64,000 nt of DNA from Chloroflexota bacterium (GCA_016234495.1 JACRBI010000037.1:42525-106524); one strand, 5' to 3'. Shown: positions 52,192-62,657, counted from the first letter of the stretch. The notes: generated by a model from the sequence alone, not told the origin. A program made the numbers and translations.

Positions 52192-54018
52192 ATGACGATA
52201 AAAGATTTAATCCTTCTTATGTGGCGAAATTTCCGCTACATTGCTTTGGGGCTTGTTGTAGGTGCGGGTCTCGGGGTCGGCGCCTCGGCATTCCAGCCAC
52301 CTGTCTATGAGGCAACCACCAAGGTATTTGTCAGCAGACCCCGCGTGCAAAGTAATTCGGACATGCTTTCGCTGAGCGATGAGCAATTCCTGGCGATCAA
52401 TCTCCAGCTGGCGAAGTCTCCGTCTGTTTTGAGTGAAGCCTCCTCTCAAGTGGGCGGAAAAATCGCTTCGGACAATATTCAGGTTGGCGCAGTCCCCAAC
52501 TCGTTGATCATCCAGATCAAGGTTCAGGACAATGATCCGCAGCGGGCGGCGTTAATCGCCAATGCGCTTGTGGAGACTCTCATCAAACAAAATAATGAAC
52601 TGTTAGCCGGGCGCTATGCAGGCTTTGAAAATGCAATAACTGCGCAAATCGATGCGGCGCAGGAACAAATAATAAATTTGCAGGCTCAGGTCAATCAGCT
52701 AAATAATGAAGGTATTCAAAATCAGTTAACACAAGTCAATCAACAGATCGAGCAGTTGAATTTGGAAATCTCTGCGATTGAACAGGAGATCGCAGGGAAG
52801 TCACAATCGCTGGCTCCTCTTGACCTTGTGGCTGTTGCCGAAAAACAGTCACGGCTGGATCAGCTGCATTCATTGATGACCCTTTATCGGCAGATTCAAA
52901 CCAACCTGACCTATATTGGGAAACCCGGGCAAAGCGGTTTGGAATTGGAGAATCTACAGCTTGCTGCGCTCCAATCAACGCTGGATCTCTACCAGCAAAT
53001 CCATCTTAACTTGATCAATAACCGCGAAAATGTGCGGTTGATACGCATGCAAAATACTCAAAACGTAATGCGAATCGTATCTGCCATCCCGCCTAAAAAC
53101 CCTGTGCGCCCGATGCCTGCTCTGTATATTTTGTTGGGCGGCGTTGCGGGATTCTCTATCGTAGTCACTGCGATTCTGACGATCGATCATTTGGATGACT
53201 CGTTGAAGTCGGAGAGGCAAATTGAAAAACTGCTTGAAATACCGGTCCTGGGATCTGTTTTTGAGGGCAGACAGGCTGACAAGAAATTGATCATGTCGCA
53301 GGACATACGTTCTGTTGAAGCAGAGGCGTTTTGCGCATTAGGCGCAAGCGTCGAAATTTTATGCGCGGGAAAAAATATCCACTCATTAATGATTGTGAGT
53401 GCCGAACCGGCAGATGTCAAAACAGCCGTTGCTGCAAATCTTGCCATCTTAAATGCGCAACAGGGAAGGCAGGTAATCCTTCTTGATGGAGATGTCAGAC
53501 ACCCTTACCTGCACAACCTCTTTGGGCTGGAAAATCAAAAAGGATTTGCAGACCTGCTGAGTGACAGGGTGGATATTAAGACTGCCCGCCGCGCAGTGGA
53601 TGGAGTGAGTGGGCTGGCTTTGATCTCCGGCGGCATTGCCGAAAAAGAATCTGCGACCTGGCTTGAGATGAAAAAATGGAAGCAGTTATTACAGGAGTTT
53701 CAAAAACAATCCGATCTGGTGATCGTTGACGGCCCGCCCGTGAATGTAGCTGATACGCAGATGCTGGCTTCCAAAGTACATGCGGTTCTTTTGGTGATCA
53801 GGTCAGGTCACACCCGCAGCGATTCGGTTCTCGCCGCCTTGAAAAAACTCCAGTTGGCCGGTTCCCGGGTGATTGGCGTGGCCCTTTATCACCAGGAGCA
53901 GGCTCGGGGTATAAACATTCTTCCCCGCTGGCCTGCAAAAAATAAGCAAAACGCCACGCAGGATATCCCTGCTGATAGCGACACGATCACTGATGATGCC
54001 CCTGCGGTTTTACCTTAA
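52192..54018 (+). CDS. Wzz/chain-length protein with degenerate kinase domain
   Basis: The 608-residue protein has an N-terminal helix (LGLVVGAGLGVGASAF), a large periplasmic coiled-coil Wzz domain (about 35-300), a second helix (ALYILLGGVAGFSIVVTAIL) and a BY-kinase-like P-loop domain. The expected A-x-x-x-x-GKS/T loop is altered to SAEPADVKTAVAANLA (about 402-417), and Walker A' reads VILLDGDVRHP (about 428). There is no C-terminal tyrosine cluster. Chain-length control is likely; tyrosine kinase activity is doubtful. Confidence 0.88.
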   Translation: MTIKDLILLMWRNFRYIALGLVVGAGLGVGASAFQPPVYEATTKVFVSRPRVQSNSDMLSLSDEQFLAINLQLAKSPSVLSEASSQVGGKIASDNIQVGAVPNSLIIQIKVQDNDPQRAALIANALVETLIKQNNELLAGRYAGFENAITAQIDAAQEQIINLQAQVNQLNNEGIQNQLTQVNQQIEQLNLEISAIEQEIAGKSQSLAPLDLVAVAEKQSRLDQLHSLMTLYRQIQTNLTYIGKPGQSGLELENLQLAALQSTLDLYQQIHLNLINNRENVRLIRMQNTQNVMRIVSAIPPKNPVRPMPALYILLGGVAGFSIVVTAILTIDHLDDSLKSERQIEKLLEIPVLGSVFEGRQADKKLIMSQDIRSVEAEAFCALGASVEILCAGKNIHSLMIVSAEPADVKTAVAANLAILNAQQGRQVILLDGDVRHPYLHNLFGLENQKGFADLLSDRVDIKTARRAVDGVSGLALISGGIAEKESATWLEMKKWKQLLQEFQKQSDLVIVDGPPVNVADTQMLASKVHAVLLVIRSGHTRSDSVLAALKKLQLAGSRVIGVALYHQEQARGINILPRWPAKNKQNATQDIPADSDTITDDAPAVLP

Positions 54019-54054
54019 TCCCATTTGTCTGCTCCTTTTGGCCGGCAAATGGGA
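54019..54054 (+). terminator. Hairpin after the exopolysaccharide cluster
   Basis: TCCCATTTG (54019-54027) and CAAATGGGA (54046-54054) are exact complements, immediately after the stop of the Wzz-like gene. There is no T run, so it may be a weak or Rho-type end. Confidence 0.55.
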
Positions 54055-54396
54055 ATTGACAACGGGGGGAATCTTCGACCGGATAGCTTCTGACAAGGTT
54101 TTGGGTAGCGTCATTTACTGTTAATTCCTTTGCGAACGAAGGGGGATTCTAAAAAAACAGGGCTAAGTAAACAGGGCGGAATTAAACATTTTCGACTGAA
54201 CAACTCAAATTTATCTCAAAATAATTCAAATAAAGATCAAAGAAACAAAAATATTTATAGGAGTAAAGTAGGACTGTGTCCAATTTTAAGTTGCTTTCGA
54301 AATGTAAATTATTAAACAATTCTTTCCGGTTTTGTCTTTTCAATTCGCAAATTCTTTCAAATTGGATTGCGTGAACATACAGCAAAAGGGATAAAT
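54055..54396. other. Gap after the cluster with duplicated leader block
   Basis: The gap holds unremarkable sequence to about 54200, the second copy of the leader block (54208-54378), and SD AAAAGGG before the next ATG. Confidence 0.6.
54208..54378 (+). promoter_or_regulatory. Duplicated leader block, copy 2, with iterated TCAAA sites
   Basis: The first 36 bases are identical to 36817-36852, and the following roughly 135 bases align with gaps. TCAAA at 54216, 54226 and 54237 keeps the 10- and 11-base spacing; the fourth site is lost. The block lies upstream of the small HTH-like gene and the large surface-protein gene. Confidence 0.65.
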
Positions 54397-54621
54397 ATGG
54401 AATCCGTCGTTCAACAACTCGCTGAAAAGATAAACATGTCATTTGATGAATTCATCGGGGAAATGCGAAAACGGGGCTGCAGCGAACCTACGGCTATAAA
54501 AATTTGGCGTGGGGAGTACGAGCACTTCCAAAATTTCAATGACCACGATATGTCGCTTAGCAACCTTCGCAAGGCGGCAGATGTGTTGAAGGTAGGAACA
54601 GGGAGCCTTTTGCCAAGGTAG
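54397..54621 (+). CDS. Small HTH (XRE-like) protein
   Basis: The 74-residue protein has a C-terminal half resembling an XRE-type helix-turn-helix (SEPTAIKIWRGEY, SLSNLRKAADVLKVGTGSLL). The N-terminal part is helical. It sits directly after the duplicated leader block and 168 bases before the large surface-protein gene, so it may be a local regulator. ATG at 54397 has AAAAGGG six bases upstream. Confidence 0.65.
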   Translation: MESVVQQLAEKINMSFDEFIGEMRKRGCSEPTAIKIWRGEYEHFQNFNDHDMSLSNLRKAADVLKVGTGSLLPR

Positions 54622-54788
54622 CGTTGTCAGGCAGCTTGTTTGATGGAGATTAAGAATCAACTTGTGAGGTCAAAGGACTCCGAAAATTCATGTCAATGAT
54701 CCGATTAACGAAATAGTTTCATTGCTTGCGAGTCGCTAATCAGGATGCTCAAGTACTACCCAAGAATACTTTCCCCGGGAGGGACGAT

Positions 54789-57700
54789 ATGCACACCAAG
54801 TTCACCAAAAAAATATCCAAAACCAGTTTCCAGGTCATGTATGCTTTTATGATCCTTTCCATGCTTTTGGCTGCTGTTGGGGTTCAACCAGCCAGCGCGT
54901 CCACTTTCCACACGATCAGCGGCAACGCCGGGGTGGCAAGCGCAACTGTCACCTATAATGGCGACGGGTGGTTCAACGCTGACGGTTCAGTGACTGCGGA
55001 TGGATCGGGGAATTACACGATCACAGTCCTGCATGGGTGGGACGGTACAGTAACACCTTCAAAAGCTGGCTATAGCTTCTCGCCTACCAGCAGGAGTTAC
55101 GCCGATATTTCAGTTAACCAGACCGGTCAGAATTACACTGCCACGGCGGTCACTTACACCATTAGCGGCAGCACCGGAACTGCGGGGGCGGGAGCCACCC
55201 TCACCTACACCGGCGGGTCAACCACCGCTGACGGTACTACAGGGAATTACTCGTTCACAGTCCCGGGTGGATGGTCAGGTACGGTAACGCCTTCCAAGGC
55301 TGGCTTCACCTTTACGCCGCCCAGTCGAAGTTATACCAACATCACGTCCAACCAGACCAATCAGAATTACACTGCTGCAGCGATCCTGCCCACCATATCC
55401 GGCAACGCTGGAGTAGGTAGCGCCATTTTAAGCTATACAGACGGTACTCCCAAGACCGTCACTGCAAATAGCACTGGCGCGTATACCCTTCAGGTTTCCA
55501 ACAACTGGTCTGGCACAGTCACACCTTCCAAGACCGGCTTTGCTTTTTCGCCGGCCAACAGGGTCTACACCAATGTAACTTCAAATCAGACCGCGCAGGA
55601 TTACACCGCAAGGCCGACCGCATTCAGCTTTGCATCAATAGCTGATGGCCATGCTGAAGTCGCCTATTTCACAGCCACTGTCAACCAGGTTGCAACGTTG
55701 AACCCGGCGCTGGTTATTTTCAACGGTGATCTGGAAGATTCCGGTTTCACTTCCACTGAAATTAACCCGATGGTCAACGCGCTGAAAGCCGCAAATCTTT
55801 TTAATAAAACTTATTTGGTTAGAGGCAATGCCGATAATCACGTTGCTGGCAGCGCAGCCCTTTGGGAGACGTATTTTGAAACAGCCCCGAATATAAAAGT
55901 GCCGCCGGCATATGTCACCAATAAAGTAGCCATCAATTCCTCATCGGATCAATTAACCTACAGCTTCGATTATGGAAACTCGATCTTCATCGGAATTGAT
56001 GTCCCGGGCGATATTGACTTCATGACCACCGAGCAAATGAATTTCCTCGATGCGCGCCTGACGTATGCTGAAGGTCAGGGATTAACGCACGCCTTTATTT
56101 TCTTCCACTCGCCTGAATACCCTGTGGAAAGCGTCCATTCCTTATGTTCAACCAGAACCGATGCAAATTGCACACCCCCGGCTCTGATGACCATCATCAA
56201 CAACCATCCGATTGTCACGGCAACATTCCATGGCCATGAACATGTTTTATCGTGGACACACATGGATAGTACCCGTGTCGCAGGATTAACCCGAAGTTAT
56301 GAGCAATTTGTAACTTCCCCTGCCGGCGGCACATCCTATTATCCTTATCTTTACCCGGATAGAGTGGACTATGCATATTCCGATATGGACAATTCGCAGG
56401 GCTTTGCCACCATCAGTGTCAATGGCCTCTCGTTTACGTACAATATGTATAAAGTCGGCACATCACAACCAGTCTGGTCACGCACCTTTTCAAAGATAAA
56501 TACACCGCCAACCATCAGCGATATTACCGATAAGGCCACAGATGAAGACATTGCGACGGGCGATATTTCCTTCACAGTGGGTGATGCGGAAACCCCCGCA
56601 GCCTTCCTGGCCGTTGCGGTTACATCTTCGAATACAACACTTGTTCCCAGCGAAAACATTTCCCAGGGCGGCAGCGGCGCAGCCCGCACCATTAACATCA
56701 CACCTGCCGCAAATCAATACGGTACAGCCACCATCACAGTCTCTGCGATCGATGGCTCAACCGCCACCGCCAGCGACACCTTCCTGTTGACTGTCAATCC
56801 AGTTAATGATGCTCCAGTTGCCGAAGCCCAATCTGTCAGCCTTTCCTGGAATACATCCATCGACCTCATTCTGACAGGCACAGATGTCGAGAACAGCCCC
56901 CTGACCTATAGCATTGTGGATGATCCGTCGCATGGCAGCCTGAGCGGCAGCGGCGCGAACCGGACTTATACACCTGCTACAAACTACTCGGGCACAGACA
57001 GTTTCACTTTCAAGGTCAATGACGGAACTTCGGACAGTGTGCCCGGCACTGTGAGCATCAACGTGACCGCTCATACCATTTCCGGTAATGCAGGCGTTGC
57101 AGGCGCGACTCTCGGTTATACAGATGGCACGCCCAAGACAGTCACGGCAAACGGCGCCGGCGTGTATAACTTCCAGGTTCCCACCGACTGGTCGGGAACA
57201 GTCACGCCTTCCAAGGCTGGCTACATCTTTTCACCCACCAGCATGTCCTATACCAATGTGCTGGCTGACCAAACCGGACAAGACTACACTACTACAGGCG
57301 TCACCTTTACCATCTCTGGTAATGCCGGCGTCGCTGGCGCCACACTCAGTTACATGGATGGCACACCCAAGACGGTCACTGCGGATGGAACCGGCTTGTA
57401 TAGCTTCGAGGTTCCTTATAACTGGTCTGGCATGGTCACGCCATCCCTTTCCGGCTATGGTTTCAGACCCGCCACGCGGACCTATTCCAATTTGACATCA
57501 AATCAATTCGGTCAGGATTACAGTACAACCACTGCCCGTGTCTTCTATGTAGACAAAACGAATCCAGCCTGTACAGATGTCGGAACCGTTGGTTCGTTCG
57601 CAGTTCCGTTCTGCACCATTGGCAGGGGCGCTTACCTCGCAACTGCCGGCCAGATCGTGCATGTCATTCACGGCACGTATGCAGAGACTGTTTATCCGAG

Positions 57701-60700
57701 ATTAAATGGCGTTGCCGGCAATCCGATTACCTATTGGGGAGACCCCGGCGTTACAGTCACCGGACAACCTCAGCTTACTGTTTCTCCCTACACCGCTTAT
57801 CCGGGTTTCGCGTTGACAACCAGAAGCTATATCGTCATAGACGGCTTCTACATCACGCAAACCGGCACCAAGGGCATATATGCGGATAGTTCGAGCTACC
57901 TTACCATCACAAATAATCATGTCACCTATGCCGGCGCTCCTTCAACCACGCACCCTTATGAGCAGGGCATTTATTTGAAAGCCACCACCAATTCGACGAT
58001 CTCCGGCAATACCACAGATCATAATACGTGTATCGGTATTCGGCTGCTCAGTGATAGTAACTACAACCTGGTCAGCAACAACCTTTCATATTCCAATTTC
58101 TCGATTGTCGAAAGCGATGCAGCCGGGATCGAAACAACGGGCAGCAGCCATAACACCATTATTAATAACGTCACCTACAGTAATGAGGACAGCGGTATCA
58201 ATATCTATGTGAACTCCTCCACAGATGTGCAATCCACCTACAATCTGGTCATTAATAATCTCAGCTACGAAAACGGCGACCATGGCATTGACGTCAACAA
58301 CTCGCCCTTCAACACAATTGTAGGAAATACAGTACATGGAAATGGCACAGCTGGTATTAATGTTGAAGGCGAAGCGGCAACGGGCTCACACCACACAACG
58401 TTGATCAATAACATTACCGCTGGTAATGGATTTACTCCCCCGGCAGGTTCTTTCGCTGGTAATTTACGCGTCGACTCTGCTTCTGTTGACGGAACCACGC
58501 TTGATTACAACCTCTACAACCGTGAGAGCGCCGCTTACCAGCTCGTTTGGAATGACCTCTTCTATACATCTCTGGCGACGTTTAAGGCTGCCGTACCCAC
58601 TCAGGAAGTACATGGGTTGGAAGGAGATCCAAAATTTGTGGACCCAGTCCCATCCGTCCTGAGGCAAACCGGGGTGCATTACGTAGGCCTTGGAATATTC
58701 GGCAATTACTACCCGGAGCCTGGTTCGCCGGCGATTGACAGTGCCAACTCGAACGCTCCCAGCCAGCAAGCCACCGATATTGATGGGAACGCCCGGGTGG
58801 ACGACCCGGCAACCCCGGATACCGGCGCCGGCGTGCGTGCTTTCGATGATCGCGGCGCTTACGAGTTCCTGCCTTTGGGACAGTCATTGCCAATCGTCAC
58901 CACCCAGCCGGTCACCGAAATTACGACCACGACAGCCACGGGCAATGGCAATATCACCGCTACCGGGGAGCCCAATCCCACCCAGCATGGTGTCGTCTGG
59001 AATACAACAGGGACACCCACTGTGTCAGATAGCAAAACCACAGACGGCGCGGTCAGTGCGACCGGTCCCTTTATCAGTTTGATGACCGGCCTGATACCGG
59101 GCACACAGTATTACGTTCGCGCTTACGCTACCAACACAATGGGTACAGTCTATGGTGAGGAAGTCAGTTTCACCTCCCTTATCGTGCCGACGGTCACCAC
59201 TCAGGCGGTTACCAATATAACAACCACCACAGCCACCGGGAATGGCAACATCACCGCGCTCGGTATACCCAACCCCACCCAGCATGGTGTCGTTTGGAGC
59301 ACTTCGGCCAACCCAACAACTGAGGATAGCAAAACCACTGGAGGCTCAGTCAGCGCAACCGGCGCTTTTACGGGCAATATCACCGGCCTGACCCCGGGCA
59401 CACTCTATCATGTCCGCGCTTATGCTACAAACACAGCGGGCACATCTTACGGTGAGGATGTCACTTTTACTGCCTATCACATACCGACCGTCACCACCCA
59501 GGCAGTGACTGCCATTACCACCACCACTGCCACTGGAAACGGCAACATCGCCGATCTTGGTGTGCCCAACCCGAGCCAGCACGGTGTCGTCTGGAGCACC
59601 TTTGCAGATCCCACCGTCGCTGATAACAAAACCACGGATGGTGAGGCAGGCGCGACCGGCGCGTTCACGAGTTTGATGACCGGCCTGACGCCGGGGACTT
59701 TGTATCATGTCCGCGCCTACGCGTCCAACTCGGCAGGCACTGTGTACGGCGAGGATGTCACCTTCACTACGCTCCTCGCGCCGACAGTTACTACGCAGGC
59801 GGTTACGGCTATCACAACAACAACCGCCACAGGCAACGGGAATATCACAGTGTTGGGAACGTACAACCCAACCGAGCATGGTGTTGTTTGGGCAATTACA
59901 GCCAACCCAACCACAGCAGACAGTAAAACCACGGATGGTCCGGTCAGCGCAACCGGCTCCTTTACGAGCAGCATCACCGGGCTGATACCGGGCACCTTGT
60001 ATCACGTCCGCGCATACGCGACGAGCGATGCAGACACATCATACGGCGAAGATGTCACTTTCACCGCCCTGCTTGCGACGACTGTCACCACTCAGGCTGT
60101 CTCCTCCATTGGAACGACCAATGCCACCGGAAATGGCAACGTCACTGATCTTGGCGTTCCCAATCCCACACAGCATGGTGTTGTTTGGAGCACCCTGCCC
60201 AACCCGACCACAGCAGATAATAAAACAACTGATGGCGATGTCGCTGCGACCGGCGCTTTTACCAGCAGTATTACCGGCCTGACGCCCGGTATGCTCTATC
60301 ACGTCCGCGCCTATGCCACCAACGCAGTGACCACATCGTATGGCGAGGATGTAACCTTCACAACCCTTCCATCAATTACCGGCATCACCACCCCGTCCAC
60401 GAATGCCGGGACCGGCTCCAATGTCACACAGGCCGGAACCGCTGACTGGGCCAACCCAGGCTTCATCACGGCTGACGATACCAGTTACGCCAGCGCAACC
60501 CTTTCTGGCAGTATTCTGAGTTCCGGCTATCTGGAAGGCACCAATTACGGCTTCACCATTCCAGAAAATGCAGTCATTCAAGGGATCATGGTCACCATTG
60601 GTCGCCATGAAAGCGGCATCAGACAAGACTATATCGACGTGCGCGATAGCACTGTCAAACTGATGAAGGCAGGCACCATTATTGGGAACAATAAAGCCGC

Positions 60701-62645
60701 GGCCGGAACCGAATGGCCGACGGCAACTGCATCACCTGCCATTTACGGCACAACTGCCGATCTTTGGGGAACCACCTGGACGCCTGCGGAGATCAATGCC
60801 AGCAACTTTGGCGTGGCTCTCTCTGTCATCAGCGGAGTAAATAGAATTGCCTATGTAGACTATATGCAAATCTCGGTCACCTACACAGTGACAATGGTCG
60901 GCTCCAACCTGACCGTGGACTGTGGAGCGGGAACCCCGATCGTTACCTACGGCTCGGATATCACCTGTGTAGCCAGCGTTGTACGCGGCTCCGGTGACAA
61001 GACCCCCACAGGCAATGTCAGCTGGGCTACGAACGGCAGCGGCACCTTTGTCACCAGCCCATGCACCCTTTCAGGTTCCGATGGAACTGCGACCTGCTCT
61101 GTGACATACACGCCCAATTCCGTCGGCAGCGGCTCACACTTGATCACAGCCAATTATGCTGGTGATCCAAACTTCTTCGCCAGCAGCGGAGAGCAGGCTC
61201 TAACAGTAAATAAGGCTGCGGCCACTGTCACGCTCGGCAGTCTTGCACAGACATACGACGGCACACCCAGGCCAGTCACTGCTGTTACCAACCCGGCAGG
61301 TTTGTCAGTTGGCTTCACTTATGACGGCTCTGCCACTGCGCCAACCAACGCCGGCAGCTATGCAGCCGTTGCGACAATCACCGATCCAAATTACATCGCA
61401 GCAACAGACAACGGCACACTCGTCATTGCCAAGGCGGCCGCCACAGTTACGCTCGGCAGCCTCAGCCAGACGTATGACGGCACGCCCAAGTCGGCGACTG
61501 CGATCACCGATCCTGCCGGCCTGACAGTTGACCTTACCTACGATGGCTCTGCCACCGCCCCGACAAACGCCGGTTTATATACAGTTGTTGGGACGATCAA
61601 TGACATCAACTATGCCGGCAGCACGAGCGGAACTTTCTACATTGCCAAGGCGGCTGCAACCGTCACGCTCGGCAGTCTCAGCCAGACATATGACGGCACG
61701 CCCAAGTCGGCGACTGCGATCACCGATCCAGCCGGCCTGACAGTTGACCTTACCTACGATGGCTCTACCACCGCCCCGACCAATGCCGGCAGCTATGCAG
61801 TTGTTGCGACGATCAACGACATCAACTACGCAGGCAGCGCAAGCGACACACTTGTCATTGCCAAAGCGGCCGCCACAGTCACGCTCGGCAATCTGATACA
61901 GGCCTACGATGGCACGCCGAAATCAGCAACAGTAACAACTGTCCCTGATGGATTGACCGTTGAAGTCACTTATGAGGGATCGCCGACTCCGCCAACAGCC
62001 TTGGGCAGTTATGCAGTGGCTGCCATCGTTACTAATCCAAATTACAGCGGCTCAGCCAACGGGACGCTCGTCATCGAACAGGCCATCGCCACACATAACA
62101 TTCCACTGATTGCAGGCTGGAACCTGATCTCATTCAACGTGAGTCCGGAGAACACAGATGTTGCAACAGTCCTTGCAACCATAGATGGCAATTACGACTT
62201 GATCTACGCCTGGGATGCGTCAAGCGCCAGCGACAATTGGCTGATGTATGACCCATCTGTCCCGGTGTTCCTAAATTCCCTGGATCATCTTGACGAGACG
62301 ATTGGGTTCTGGATCCACATGACGGCTCCTGACACTCTGGAAGTGACCGGCCTGGTTCCAGTAACAACAAATATCAATTTACACGACAATGCGGGCGGCT
62401 GGAATCTGGTGGCTTATCCGTCCGGGGTTAATCGTCCCCTGCCTGAGGTTTTGAGCGACCGCGGTGTTGGTACTGATTTCTCACTGGTGTATGCATATCA
62501 TGCAGGCGATGCGGTTCCTTGGAAGTTGTTCGACCGGGAATTACCGATCTTCTTAAATGATCTGACCGAAATGTCTCCGGGCTGGGGATACTGGGTCAAG
62601 GTCAGCGCGGAGCACACTTGGAATGTGAGGTACCTCGCGGAGTAA
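54789..62645 (+). CDS. Giant secreted repeat protein with a phosphoesterase domain
   Basis: The 2,618-residue protein has a signal peptide (FMILSMLLAAVGVQPASAS). The order is: three TISGNAGV repeats (about 38-275), a calcineurin-like phosphoesterase (about 276-572) with IADGHAE, VIFNGDLED, RGNADNH, FFHSPEY and FHGHEHV, two cadherin-like or Ig domains (574-762), two more TISGNAGV repeats (763-914), a beta-helix of NosD type (915-1364), five 99-residue FN3-like repeats (1367-1859), an unassigned segment, an Ig domain (2039-2140), four MBG-like repeats of about 72 residues (2141-2434), and a C-terminal domain with two LISFN/LVAYP-type repeats. The start has GGGAGGG upstream. It may hydrolyse a phosphoester on the cell surface. 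Confidence 0.9.
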   Translation: MHTKFTKKISKTSFQVMYAFMILSMLLAAVGVQPASASTFHTISGNAGVASATVTYNGDGWFNADGSVTADGSGNYTITVLHGWDGTVTPSKAGYSFSPTSRSYADISVNQTGQNYTATAVTYTISGSTGTAGAGATLTYTGGSTTADGTTGNYSFTVPGGWSGTVTPSKAGFTFTPPSRSYTNITSNQTNQNYTAAAILPTISGNAGVGSAILSYTDGTPKTVTANSTGAYTLQVSNNWSGTVTPSKTGFAFSPANRVYTNVTSNQTAQDYTARPTAFSFASIADGHAEVAYFTATVNQVATLNPALVIFNGDLEDSGFTSTEINPMVNALKAANLFNKTYLVRGNADNHVAGSAALWETYFETAPNIKVPPAYVTNKVAINSSSDQLTYSFDYGNSIFIGIDVPGDIDFMTTEQMNFLDARLTYAEGQGLTHAFIFFHSPEYPVESVHSLCSTRTDANCTPPALMTIINNHPIVTATFHGHEHVLSWTHMDSTRVAGLTRSYEQFVTSPAGGTSYYPYLYPDRVDYAYSDMDNSQGFATISVNGLSFTYNMYKVGTSQPVWSRTFSKINTPPTISDITDKATDEDIATGDISFTVGDAETPAAFLAVAVTSSNTTLVPSENISQGGSGAARTINITPAANQYGTATITVSAIDGSTATASDTFLLTVNPVNDAPVAEAQSVSLSWNTSIDLILTGTDVENSPLTYSIVDDPSHGSLSGSGANRTYTPATNYSGTDSFTFKVNDGTSDSVPGTVSINVTAHTISGNAGVAGATLGYTDGTPKTVTANGAGVYNFQVPTDWSGTVTPSKAGYIFSPTSMSYTNVLADQTGQDYTTTGVTFTISGNAGVAGATLSYMDGTPKTVTADGTGLYSFEVPYNWSGMVTPSLSGYGFRPATRTYSNLTSNQFGQDYSTTTARVFYVDKTNPACTDVGTVGSFAVPFCTIGRGAYLATAGQIVHVIHGTYAETVYPRLNGVAGNPITYWGDPGVTVTGQPQLTVSPYTAYPGFALTTRSYIVIDGFYITQTGTKGIYADSSSYLTITNNHVTYAGAPSTTHPYEQGIYLKATTNSTISGNTTDHNTCIGIRLLSDSNYNLVSNNLSYSNFSIVESDAAGIETTGSSHNTIINNVTYSNEDSGINIYVNSSTDVQSTYNLVINNLSYENGDHGIDVNNSPFNTIVGNTVHGNGTAGINVEGEAATGSHHTTLINNITAGNGFTPPAGSFAGNLRVDSASVDGTTLDYNLYNRESAAYQLVWNDLFYTSLATFKAAVPTQEVHGLEGDPKFVDPVPSVLRQTGVHYVGLGIFGNYYPEPGSPAIDSANSNAPSQQATDIDGNARVDDPATPDTGAGVRAFDDRGAYEFLPLGQSLPIVTTQPVTEITTTTATGNGNITATGEPNPTQHGVVWNTTGTPTVSDSKTTDGAVSATGPFISLMTGLIPGTQYYVRAYATNTMGTVYGEEVSFTSLIVPTVTTQAVTNITTTTATGNGNITALGIPNPTQHGVVWSTSANPTTEDSKTTGGSVSATGAFTGNITGLTPGTLYHVRAYATNTAGTSYGEDVTFTAYHIPTVTTQAVTAITTTTATGNGNIADLGVPNPSQHGVVWSTFADPTVADNKTTDGEAGATGAFTSLMTGLTPGTLYHVRAYASNSAGTVYGEDVTFTTLLAPTVTTQAVTAITTTTATGNGNITVLGTYNPTEHGVVWAITANPTTADSKTTDGPVSATGSFTSSITGLIPGTLYHVRAYATSDADTSYGEDVTFTALLATTVTTQAVSSIGTTNATGNGNVTDLGVPNPTQHGVVWSTLPNPTTADNKTTDGDVAATGAFTSSITGLTPGMLYHVRAYATNAVTTSYGEDVTFTTLPSITGITTPSTNAGTGSNVTQAGTADWANPGFITADDTSYASATLSGSILSSGYLEGTNYGFTIPENAVIQGIMVTIGRHESGIRQDYIDVRDSTVKLMKAGTIIGNNKAAAGTEWPTATASPAIYGTTADLWGTTWTPAEINASNFGVALSVISGVNRIAYVDYMQISVTYTVTMVGSNLTVDCGAGTPIVTYGSDITCVASVVRGSGDKTPTGNVSWATNGSGTFVTSPCTLSGSDGTATCSVTYTPNSVGSGSHLITANYAGDPNFFASSGEQALTVNKAAATVTLGSLAQTYDGTPRPVTAVTNPAGLSVGFTYDGSATAPTNAGSYAAVATITDPNYIAATDNGTLVIAKAAATVTLGSLSQTYDGTPKSATAITDPAGLTVDLTYDGSATAPTNAGLYTVVGTINDINYAGSTSGTFYIAKAAATVTLGSLSQTYDGTPKSATAITDPAGLTVDLTYDGSTTAPTNAGSYAVVATINDINYAGSASDTLVIAKAAATVTLGNLIQAYDGTPKSATVTTVPDGLTVEVTYEGSPTPPTALGSYAVAAIVTNPNYSGSANGTLVIEQAIATHNIPLIAGWNLISFNVSPENTDVATVLATIDGNYDLIYAWDASSASDNWLMYDPSVPVFLNSLDHLDETIGFWIHMTAPDTLEVTGLVPVTTNINLHDNAGGWNLVAYPSGVNRPLPEVLSDRGVGTDFSLVYAYHAGDAVPWKLFDRELPIFLNDLTEMSPGWGYWVKVSAEHTWNVRYLAE
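58890..60370 (+). repeat. Five tandem 297-bp coding repeats (FN3-like)
   Basis: Each 99-codon unit begins with VTTQAV and contains HGVVW and YHVRAYA. DNA similarity is high but not identical, so they are recent internal duplications of the giant protein gene. Confidence 0.8.
61211..62090 (+). repeat. Four tandem coding repeats of about 216 bp (MBG-like)
   Basis: The units start KAAATVTLGSL and contain QTYDGTPKSATAITDPAGLT. Two central copies are nearly identical at the DNA level (period 216 bases between 61473 and 61689). Confidence 0.8.
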
Positions 62646-62657
62646 ATGAGTTTTATT

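Noticed and set aside
54726..54788. TTG start extending the giant protein by 21 codons
   Set aside because: The ATG at 54789 has a strong GGGAGGG site and starts a normal signal peptide; the extension would spoil it.
59346..60005. Minus-strand frame of 219 codons
   Set aside because: It is a shadow of the repeat region in the giant surface protein; the repeated composition explains the open frame.
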